This document shows positions 1-5,848 of a DNA stretch of 9,503 bases, piece by piece. The position numbers and the translations under genes were made by a program. The notes beneath the pieces are model-generated. The model was given only the letters and a program-made list of their open reading frames with translations. It did not search any database and had not been told where the DNA came from. Numbering within the stretch: position 1 is the stretch's first letter; every line of letters starts with the position of its first letter. The stretch is from DATHZQ01 sp035458525. Lineage in GTDB: Bacteria > Actinomycetota > Acidimicrobiia > Spongiisociales > UBA5794. The stretch is taken from positions 1-9,503 of the forward strand of contig DATHZQ010000116.1 in NCBI GenBank assembly GCA_035458525.1, written 5' to 3'.

Positions 1-1621
1 CGGCGACTTCGACGTCGGCGTGCCCCATGTACGACGGCAGTTCGATGAGCCCGGCCTTGGCGAGCAGCTGCTTGGCCAGCGGGCCGGTGACGTTGATGGC
101 ACCGAGAGCGAACGTCTGGTTGAGGATGCGCACGTCGAAGCCCCAAGACGCGGTCCAGTCCCGAATCCACATCTCGGCCATCGACGCCCCGCCCGACGTG
201 AAGGTGAGTGTGAAGGTGTTGCCGGGCTCCCGGCACACCAGACCGTCGTCGAAGACATAGCCGCGCTCGTTGAGCATGAGCACGTAGCGAGAGCGACCCG
301 GCTTGATCGAAGCGACATTGGTTGGGTAGATCCGTTGCAGCGCGGCTTCGGCGTCGGGACCGGTGATACGCATCTTGCCCAGCGTGCTGACGTCGCCGAT
401 CGAGACGCGCTGGCGTACCGCCCAGTACTCGGCTTCCGTGTCGCCGTAGGTCCAGGGGCGCCACCAGCCGCCGATGCGGTCCATCTGGGCACCGAGGGCG
501 CGGTGCGCTTGGTCGAGGGCGGTCCGTGGGAACACCGGAAGGTGCGAATCGGCGGCGATCTCGCCCATGGTGAGCTGGCGGGCGACCGGGCGCGACGTGA
601 AGGCCGGTTGCAGCTCCTTGCCCTTCTCGAGCAGAAAGCTGCGGAGGTACGGGATACAGACGCCACCTTGGCAGGTCCCGGTACCGGCGAGTGTCGCCCG
701 CTTCACCAACTCCATCTCGGTGAAGCCGCGACGCCACACATCCTCGAGCTGGCCAAAGGTGACACCTTCACAAGGGCACACGATGCCCTCGGGCGGGCAA
801 GCAGGCAACGCGGGCTCGATGGCGGCGTCGCCGACAATCGAGACCGGTGCGTTGGTCGCCATTCGGGCGAGCCCGCTACGGGGATACAGCCCGAGGCCCA
901 CCACGACGGTATCGCACTCGTGACGGTGCTCGCCGTCGGCCGTGGCGGTGACGACCGCGACGACCTCTCCCTCGCCTTCGAACCGAACCAGTGAACCCTC
1001 AACGGCATCGGGGGCGTCGCCGACCGCAACCACCCGTCCGAGTTCGACACCGGCCGCAGCGAGATGCTCGGCTGCACGTGGCGTCAGGATCCCGGCGAGA
1101 TCGCTTCCCGGCACAACCGGCTGGATCTCGGAAGCGCCGGTGGCGACGACCACCTCTTCGCAGTTCACGTTGCGCATGCCCTCTGGCGTGCGCACCACGA
1201 CGAGCGGACCCGGGTAGAGGCCGATGACTTCTTCGTCATGCCCGGCGTCGAACACAAGCACGTCGCCCGCGACGGCCCCGGCTGCGGTGCGACCGCTCTC
1301 ACCCCCTCCGATCACCACGGTGCCGGTGTGGAGATGTGTGACGGGGACGTGCCCGGAATCGGGCGGGTCGAAGGACAGGGCCGGCTGCGCGGCGTCGGGA
1401 TGAGGCTCCACGGCCAGGCCGTCGGTGGCCGCGGTCTGGCACGCCCGGACATAGGACACTCCGTCGATCGTGGCGACACAGTTGGGGCAATCGCCACCGA
1501 AGCAGAGCGGTCCCCCATTTCGGGGATGGATTCCCTCCCGGCACAACGAGGTGAGCACGGTGTCGCCCGCTCGGATGGGGATATGCCGCCCGGCGTAGAC
1601 GAACTGGGGACCGTCGCTCAT
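1..1621 (-). CDS. Sarcosine oxidase alpha-like fusion: 2Fe-2S, FAD, BFD 2Fe-2S and GcvT domains (C-terminus cut by window edge)
   Basis: The frame is open from ATG at 1621 to the window edge: 540 residues visible and no stop. Seen in order: an N-terminal plant-type [2Fe-2S] domain (about 1-70) with cysteines C40, C45, C48 and C61; an FAD/NAD-type Rossmann segment starting with VVIGGGESG (102-110) and closing with VGDAA (263-267); a BFD-type [2Fe-2S] motif with C282, C284, C317 and C322; then a GcvT-type domain from about 380, containing STLGKMRITGPDA and GRSRYVLMLNERGYVFDDG, hallmarks of sarcosine oxidase alpha and dimethylglycine dehydrogenase C-termini. Family knowledge: such proteins take part in oxidative N-demethylation, with the GcvT domain passing formaldehyde to tetrahydrofolate. 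Odd point: the FAD region is only about 170 residues, clearly shorter than in classical SoxA. No strong ribosome site precedes the ATG. It lies 30 bases after the 65-residue gene and is probably in one operon with it. The natural substrate (sarcosine, dimethylglycine or another N-methyl compound) is not determinable here. Confidence 0.9.
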   Translation of the reverse strand, partial: MSDGPQFVYAGRHIPIRAGDTVLTSLCREGIHPRNGGPLCFGGDCPNCVATIDGVSYVRACQTAATDGLAVEPHPDAAQPALSFDPPDSGHVPVTHLHTGTVVIGGGESGRTAAGAVAGDVLVFDAGHDEEVIGLYPGPLVVVRTPEGMRNVNCEEVVVATGASEIQPVVPGSDLAGILTPRAAEHLAAAGVELGRVVAVGDAPDAVEGSLVRFEGEGEVVAVVTATADGEHRHECDTVVVGLGLYPRSGLARMATNAPVSIVGDAAIEPALPACPPEGIVCPCEGVTFGQLEDVWRRGFTEMELVKRATLAGTGTCQGGVCIPYLRSFLLEKGKELQPAFTSRPVARQLTMGEIAADSHLPVFPRTALDQAHRALGAQMDRIGGWWRPWTYGDTEAEYWAVRQRVSIGDVSTLGKMRITGPDAEAALQRIYPTNVASIKPGRSRYVLMLNERGYVFDDGLVCREPGNTFTLTFTSGGASMAEMWIRDWTASWGFDVRILNQTFALGAINVTGPLAKQLLAKAGLIELPSYMGHADVEVA

Positions 1622-1651
1622 TGCCGGGGATCGTAGCGACCCCGACTCAGG

Positions 1652-1849
1652 CTATTCCGGCCGGTGCTCCACGATGCGGTCGGGACGGATCTTGAGAATG
1701 ACGCGCCCGAGCTTGAGGCCGCCGAACGGTGCATCGAAGTAGACGTGCACGAGTTGGTTGATGTGATCCCAGGCCTCGACGGTATCGACGACCTCGAGGG
1801 CATCGCCGTGCCGCACCCAGATCGGTGAGTCGGCAGTCGCTTGCGTCAC
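1652..1849 (-). CDS. Small protein of unknown function (65 aa), translationally coupled to the GNAT gene
   Basis: The GTG start at 1849-1847 overlaps the TGA stop of the upstream acetyltransferase gene (GTGA), the classic arrangement for coupled translation. The frame ends at TAG (1654-1652). The product is about 65 residues, soluble-looking, with no signal peptide, membrane segment or cysteine. It contains an acidic and aromatic middle (VEAWDHINQLVHVYFDAPFG) and a basic tail (LKIRPDRIVEHRPE). The alternating hydrophobic pattern VHVYFDAPF and LGRVILKIRPDRIV looks like beta strands. I do not recognise the family. Its position between the GNAT and the sarcosine-oxidase-like gene suggests a pathway-linked accessory role, but that is inference. 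A longer reading of the same frame reaching to 2245 runs across the GNAT gene in another register and is not credible. The frame is the same as that of the following gene, separated by the TAG and ten sense codons. Confidence 0.65.
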   Translation of the reverse strand: MTQATADSPIWVRHGDALEVVDTVEAWDHINQLVHVYFDAPFGGLKLGRVILKIRPDRIVEHRPE

Positions 1850-2397
1850 CGCCCCGTGCGCCGCAACCACTCCTCCCGCAGCACGCTGTACAGCAGCAGG
1901 TCGTGGTAGCTGTTTCGCCAGTGTCCGGCCTGACGCAGCAGGCCGTCCTCCGTGAAGCCGAGCTTTTCCAGCACCCGTTGGGACGCAACGTTGCCGACCG
2001 TCACGTCGGCCTCGATTCGGTTCAGCTCCATGTGGTCGAATCCAAAGTCGAGCATCGCACCCACCGCCTCGGTTGCCAGACCGAGCCCCCAATGGCGTTG
2101 CATCAGGTCGTAGCCGATCACGGCACTGTTGTTGCGCCGCCGCCAGATGTTGTAGCCGCATGTTCCGATCAGGGAGCCGTCGCCTTCCGCCAACGTGATC
2201 GCCCAGCGCATGCCTTGCCGATCGCGATAGATCTGGGCGGTCCAATCGATGACTTCCACCGCTTCGGACACATCCACGAACGGTCCGGTGTCAGTGAACC
2301 TGGCTACCTCGAGATCGGCGAACAACGCAAAGACCGCCCGGGTGTCGGCGAGCAAGATCTCCCGCAGTACGAGCCGTTCCGTCCTCAGCACCGGCAT
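1846..2397 (-). CDS. GNAT-family N-acetyltransferase (RimJ/RimL-like)
   Basis: A 183-residue protein from ATG at 2397 to TGA at 1848-1846. It opens with LRTERLVLRE, the usual first strand of RimJ/RimL-type acetyltransferases. It carries the acetyl-CoA binding motif A around residues 101-120 (RHWGLGLATEAVGAMLDFGF) and the typical VTVGNVASQRVLEKLGF segment (132-148). Length fits the family. The enzyme would move an acetyl group from acetyl-CoA to an amine; the acceptor is unknown. The start was chosen because LRTERL is the conserved N-terminus and because the frame upstream of it overlaps the preceding MttB gene in another register. It lies 37 bases after the MttB-family stop and overlaps the 65-residue gene by four bases, so it is very likely part of the same transcript. 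It may act on a pathway intermediate or detoxify an amine, but nothing in the sequence shows this. Confidence 0.9.
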   Translation of the reverse strand: MPVLRTERLVLREILLADTRAVFALFADLEVARFTDTGPFVDVSEAVEVIDWTAQIYRDRQGMRWAITLAEGDGSLIGTCGYNIWRRRNNSAVIGYDLMQRHWGLGLATEAVGAMLDFGFDHMELNRIEADVTVGNVASQRVLEKLGFTEDGLLRQAGHWRNSYHDLLLYSVLREEWLRRTGR

Positions 2398-2434
2398 CGT
2401 CGAGAAGTCGAAGCGCCCGCCGGTCACGGACCGC

Positions 2435-3967
2435 TCATTGGAACTCGGCGGGATCGATCTCGGTGCGGCGCCGGGCCATGTAATCCTGCAGCTCGGCGTC
2501 GACCGCATCGTCGAGGCCGGGATCCTCCCAGCGCTCGAGGAGCGCCTTCCAACTGGCATTCGCCCGGACTGCGGAGTCGCGAGATCCGGCGGCCTGCCAT
2601 TGTTCGAACGAGTCGTGATCGAAGAAGTCGGTGCGATGGAAGGCCTCTCGAAACCTGCCCATCGTGTGGGCCGTGCCGAGGTGATGCCCGCCCGGCGGCA
2701 CATCGGTGAGCACGGAATCCAGCGCCCACTCGCCATCGTCCCAGCTGACCCCCCTCACCAACCGCAACAGGATGCCGAGGAGCTCGAGGTCGAGGGCAAA
2801 CTTCTCGTAGGAGGTCGTGAGCCCGTTCTCCATCCAGCCTGCCGCGTGCAGCACGAAGTTCGGCTTGCTCATCATCGACGGCAGCATCGACATCACCGTC
2901 TCGACACCGGTCTGGGCATCCGGCACCTTCGAGGATACATAGCCGCCGGCGGCCCGGAAGGGCATGTCGTAGCGGCGGGCCATCTGGGCGCAGAGCGACT
3001 GCGAGAGCAGGCTCTCGGCGCTCCCCATCACGGGCGATCCCGATTGCAGATCGACCGAGGCGAGGAACGGCCCGTAGACGCAGGGGGCTCCCGGCTTCAC
3101 GATCTGGGCGAACGTCAGCGTCGCCAGGGCCTCGGCATTGGCTTGCGCCACCGTGCCGAGGATTGCCGCCGGGCCCATCGCCCCGGCGAGGACGAAGGGC
3201 GTCAAGATGATCGCCTGGCCGGCGCGGACATAGCTCTTCAGCGTGCCGAGCATGCGGTCGTCGAGCCGGCGGGGGCTGGACACGTTGATGACGCCGAGCA
3301 GCACCACGTTGTTGGCAACGACATCGTCGCCATGGGTGATGCGGGCCATCGCCACGGAATCGTCGGCACAGATGCCGATTGGGTAGTGACCCATCATCGG
3401 CTTCGTGCCGTAGCGGATGTGGGCGTACACGATGTCGAGTGCGCGTTCGTGAAACGGCACGTCGCCGGGAGTGACGATCTCTGTTCCCTGGTTCTGCAAC
3501 CGCGGGGTGACGTTCGACATCTTGATGAAGTTGATCAGGTCGGCGAGCGTGCCGTTGCGCCGCCCGCCGTCGAGATCACTCACGTACGGCGGCCCGGCCA
3601 CGGGTGCCAGAACCATGTGGTGACCCCCCACGACCACATTGTGTGCGGGATCGCGACCGATGTGTTGGAAGCTGCTCGGTGCCGCTGCGATCGCCCACTC
3701 CACCATTTCGCGGTCGAGGCGTACGACCGAATCGCCGTCGACCCGGGCCCCGGCCTGCCGCAAGATGTCGAGCGACTCGTCGTCGTAGAAGGCGATGCCG
3801 GCCTCCTCGAGAATGCGCAGCGACACATCGTGAATCAGCTCCGCCTGCTCCTCGCTCGCCACCGTGTACTGCGGCAGATCGAACGTCGGTTGGAGAATGG
3901 GGGCCGCTGCGGCATCGCTGGCCGTTGCCCCGGCTCGCCGGCGGCCGCGGCGGCGCGGGCCGCTCAT
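2435..3967 (-). CDS. MttB-superfamily (trimethylamine methyltransferase-like) methyltransferase, non-pyrrolysine type
   Basis: A 510-residue protein from ATG 3967 to TGA 2437-2435. A basic N-terminus (MSGPRRRGRRRAG) is typical of this MttB subgroup and supports the start. Recognisable family segments are SLRILEEAGIAFYDDE (49-64), APVAGPPYVSDLDGGRR (121-137), IRYGTKPMMG (184-193), and GGHHLGTAHT (426-435) with the adjoining FHRTDFFDHDSFEQW (443-457). Length is normal for the family. The frame contains no internal TAG, so it lacks the pyrrolysine of archaeal MttB. Characterised non-pyrrolysine relatives (MtgB-type) demethylate glycine betaine or related quaternary amines, giving the methyl group to a corrinoid protein. 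No corrinoid protein is in the window, so the acceptor is unknown, and a redox or other role for this aerobic-looking subgroup is possible. An inverted repeat sits just before the start codon. It is followed closely by the GNAT gene. Confidence 0.9.
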   Translation of the reverse strand: MSGPRRRGRRRAGATASDAAAAPILQPTFDLPQYTVASEEQAELIHDVSLRILEEAGIAFYDDESLDILRQAGARVDGDSVVRLDREMVEWAIAAAPSSFQHIGRDPAHNVVVGGHHMVLAPVAGPPYVSDLDGGRRNGTLADLINFIKMSNVTPRLQNQGTEIVTPGDVPFHERALDIVYAHIRYGTKPMMGHYPIGICADDSVAMARITHGDDVVANNVVLLGVINVSSPRRLDDRMLGTLKSYVRAGQAIILTPFVLAGAMGPAAILGTVAQANAEALATLTFAQIVKPGAPCVYGPFLASVDLQSGSPVMGSAESLLSQSLCAQMARRYDMPFRAAGGYVSSKVPDAQTGVETVMSMLPSMMSKPNFVLHAAGWMENGLTTSYEKFALDLELLGILLRLVRGVSWDDGEWALDSVLTDVPPGGHHLGTAHTMGRFREAFHRTDFFDHDSFEQWQAAGSRDSAVRANASWKALLERWEDPGLDDAVDAELQDYMARRRTEIDPAEFQ

Positions 3968-3971
3968 GCGT

Positions 3972-3987
3972 GCATCGCTTGTGATGC
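3972..3987 (-). promoter_or_regulatory. Inverted repeat just upstream of the MttB-family start
   Basis: The plus strand reads gcatc-gcttgt-gatgc, five-base arms with a six-base spacer, ending four bases before the ATG at 3967. It covers the position where a ribosome binding site would lie; no good Shine-Dalgarno sequence is seen. It could limit ribosome access or bind a regulator. The arms are short and may be chance. Confidence 0.2.
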
Positions 3988-4090
3988 CCGGGCGGGCAAT
4001 GGGCGGTCGGCACTCGTGGACGTGCCGGCCCAGGCGCCTTCGTTCCCGATCGATTGCACTGCGGCCATGCGATTCGCCCTCGGTCCATGC

Positions 4091-4133
4091 CTGCCTTGCG
4101 GCAGCTGTGCATGGTGCCCGACGGTGGCCGTCG
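4091..4133 (-). terminator. Two tandem hairpins, possible non-canonical terminator or RNA element
   Basis: Seen directly: perfect inverted repeats at 4119-4133 (6-base arms, 3-base loop) and 4091-4104 (5-base arms, GCAA loop on the minus-strand RNA). They begin about 12 bases after the dddP-like stop codon. No U-tract follows, so this is not a standard rho-independent terminator. GC-rich hairpins without U-tracts are sometimes proposed as terminators in actinobacteria. Chance occurrence in GC-rich DNA is quite possible. Confidence 0.25.
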
Positions 4134-4144
4134 CCGCAACCGGT

Positions 4145-5375
4145 TCAGGCGAGCAATTGGCTCTCCAACGGGTAGCGGGAGAGCAGTTCGTTGCGGTGCT
4201 CCCCGACCAGCCACATCTGTTCGAGCTTGACGCCAGGACCGCCCTCTTCTGAGCCCACGAAGCTCTCGATGCACATCACCATGTTGGCATCGAGCACTCC
4301 GTCATACCCGTGCCGGTCCCAGTCCGAGCGGTAGTAGATCTTCGGGTACTCGTCCGTCATGCCGACGCCGTGCGCCAAACACGCATACCGGTTGGTGATG
4401 AACTCCTCGTCCTGCCGGTACGCCTTCTCGGACAGCTCCCGGAATGAAAGGCCGGGCCCCAGCAGCGCGGCGTTGTGCTCGATCTCCGCAGCGGCCCTCC
4501 GACAGCGATCCCGTTGCAGGGCCGTTGGCACACCGTCACCGACGAGCCACGTGCGCGAGATATCGGCGCAGTAGCCAAAGGGTCCGATCATGTCGGGGTC
4601 GAAGGCGACGAGCTCGCCTGCCTGGATGACTCGGTCCGACGCCTCTTGATACCAGGGGTTCGTCCGCGGTCCGGAGCTCGGCATGCGGCCGTCGATCCAA
4701 TCGCCGTCGTTGGCGATGTTGGTCTGGTGCAGCTTCGCCCACACTTCGTTCTCGGTCACCCCGGGTCGGAGGACGTCACGCATCGCGTCCATGCCGGCCT
4801 CCGCGACCGCGATCGAGTGACGCATACACGCCAGCTCCTCGGCCGACTTGATCGAGCGTGCCAGCTCGACCACCGGCTCGGCATCGACCACTTCGAGCGA
4901 ACACGATTCGAGGGCACGGTGCGCCGTCGGTGCGACGCGCTCGACTGCGACCCTGCCGTGGCTGCCCGCGACGTCGCGGACCTCTGCTGCGAAGCGTTCT
5001 GCGTTTGCGTGCGTGTCCAAGCCCACCGTCGAACACGTTGAGGTAGTCCGCCGGCCGGAACTCGTCGATCGCCGGATGCTCTGCTCGGTAGGCGCCGTGC
5101 ATGATGACGGGACCGTCGGCAGGGATTTACAGGTAGTACGTCGGGATGCGCGACTGGAACAGCGTGTACTCACGCCAGTCGACTGCGTATCGCAGGTTGG
5201 CCGGGTTGGCCAGGATCACCAGGGCAATGTCGCACAGCGCCATCTGTTCCCTGATCCTGCCCAGTCGGTACTCCCGCAGTGTCGTCAGGTCGACCTTGGG
5301 TGGCGTGAGAATCGGTACGGGTACGGCTCCGATCGTAGGAGACCGGAATCTCGCAGCGAGCCGGGACGTTGCCAT
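4145..5375 (-). pseudogene. dddP: DddP-like M24-fold DMSP lyase homologue, interrupted by a TAA and a one-base frameshift
   Basis: The coding signal runs from ATG 5375 to TGA 4147-4145, about 409 residues after repair (DddP is usually somewhat longer at the N-terminus). The first 82 residues (with LREYRLGRIREQ and ANPANLRYAVDW) end at TAA 5129-5127. The same frame then continues as IPADGPVIMHG to about 5025. Coding then moves one base, near the GGG at 5024-5022, into the frame carrying the catalytic half. That half has SSGPRTNPWYQEA, FDPDMIGPFGYCADIS, HGVGMTDEYP, CIESFVG and KLEQMWLVGE. In repaired numbering the metal ligands would be D259, D261, D271, H335, E370 and E385, with D341 at the position of the proposed DddP catalytic aspartate. 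Their spacing equals that recalled for RlDddP. DddP cleaves DMSP to dimethyl sulfide and acrylate. Other M24 relatives (creatinase, aminopeptidase P) are less alike. The lesions are either a recent inactivation or sequence errors. Confidence 0.75.
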
Positions 5376-5491
5376 CCATTCTTACCAGGCGGAGTTCGGG
5401 GCGCATCGCAACGATCACTGGACAGGCCCACGCGAGGGCGTTGCCACGCGGAGCGAGCGACAGATGCCGGCATGGTTCATGACGTGTGACG
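5376..5491 (-). promoter_or_regulatory. Gap upstream of the dddP-like gene, probable promoter region
   Basis: 116 bases between the potassium channel stop and the dddP-like start. I see no gene in it. A perfect inverted repeat (listed separately) spans its left end. It is the most likely site for the promoter of the minus-strand series that follows, since everything downstream is on the same strand. No confident -10/-35 or Shine-Dalgarno sequence was found. Confidence 0.35.
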
Positions 5492-5495
5492 TCAT
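5479..5495. promoter_or_regulatory. Perfect 7-3-7 inverted repeat, candidate operator
   Basis: The sequence is atgacgt-gtg-acgtcat, a perfect 17-base dyad. It overlaps the stop codon of the potassium channel gene and lies about 104 bases before the dddP-like ATG. The size and symmetry fit the binding site of a dimeric repressor such as a GntR, TetR or MarR-family protein controlling the catabolic genes. The arms are too short and the loop too small for a strong RNA terminator, and no T run follows. The regulator is not in the window. Confidence 0.4.
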
Positions 5496-5806
5496 CCATC
5501 CCGAGAGGCGCGACGCGCTGCTCGAACCTTGAGGCGCTCATTGAGATAGGTGGTGATGATCGCCACGCCGCTGAGGACGTAGAAGACCGTGAAGAGCTTC
5601 GAAGCGTCGGTCGTCGGCGTGAGGTCGCCGAAGCCCACAGTCGTCACCGCCACGACGCTGAAGTAGAGAGAGTCGACCCACGTCCAGTCTTCGAGGAGGC
5701 GGTACACGACGGTGCCCAGCACCACCAATCCCAACGCGCTACCGGCCAGAATTCGGTACACGTTCCGCTCCCATTCGCTGACGATCTTGCCGCCCTCATA
5801 CGCCAC
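5492..5806 (-). CDS. Two-TM potassium channel (Ion_trans_2 type)
   Basis: The start is GTG at 5806, with AGGAG seven bases upstream; the stop is TGA 5494-5492. The product is about 104 residues. It shows a first membrane helix (about 18-36), a pore helix (about 43-54), the potassium selectivity filter TTVGFGD (55-61), and a second helix (about 68-88), followed by a short basic tail. This is the minimal pore unit of KcsA-type channels; four copies would form one pore in the cell membrane. There is no RCK/TrkA-N or cyclic-nucleotide domain, so the gating signal is not apparent. It begins 42 bases after the FUSC-family gene on the same strand, so the two are probably co-transcribed. A link to the osmolyte-type genes next door through osmotic balance is possible but speculative. 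Confidence 0.92.
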   Translation of the reverse strand: MAYEGGKIVSEWERNVYRILAGSALGLVVLGTVVYRLLEDWTWVDSLYFSVVAVTTVGFGDLTPTTDASKLFTVFYVLSGVAIITTYLNERLKVRAARRASRDG

Positions 5807-5848
5807 GTGTCTTCTCCTCTCCCGTGAGCTCGACCAAGAGCGCCACGG

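Larger units (their letters stand above)
3968..4144 (-). other. Non-coding gap between the dddP-like and MttB-family genes
   Basis: 177 bases with no credible gene. On the minus strand, just after the dddP-like stop, lie two GC-rich hairpins: six-base arms cgacgg/ccgtcg at 4119-4133, and ctgcc/ggcag arms closing a GCAA tetraloop at 4091-4104. Neither is followed by a T run. A third inverted repeat, gcatc/gatgc (3972-3987), ends four bases before the MttB ATG. The gap is long compared with the tight spacing downstream, so the MttB gene may have its own promoter here. I see no convincing -35/-10 pair. Confidence 0.4.

Noticed and set aside
20..994. 324-codon plus-strand open frame
   Set aside because: It shares codon register with the opposite-strand sarcosine-oxidase-like gene, which carries all iron-sulfur and GcvT motifs.
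1846..2736. GNAT frame extended upstream to an ATG at 2736
   Set aside because: The extra N-terminal 113 residues lie within the MttB-family gene in another register and look non-coding; the family N-terminus starts at 2397.
2249..4252. 667-codon plus-strand open frame
   Set aside because: It lies opposite the MttB-family and dddP-like genes, has no recognisable domain and an Arg/His/Gly-rich composition typical of antisense frames in GC-rich DNA.
5018..5030. Programmed frameshift in the dddP-like gene
   Set aside because: No classic slippery heptamer, stimulatory structure or regulatory rationale is visible, and an upstream stop already interrupts translation.
5127..5129. Recoded amino acid at the internal stop of the dddP-like gene
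   Set aside because: The codon is TAA rather than TAG or TGA, and a second frame lesion follows about 100 bases later, so a damaged or misread gene is simpler.
5170..5541. 123-codon minus-strand frame upstream of the dddP-like gene
   Set aside because: It overlaps the well-matched DddP N-terminus and the channel 3' end, has no family features, and its composition looks random.
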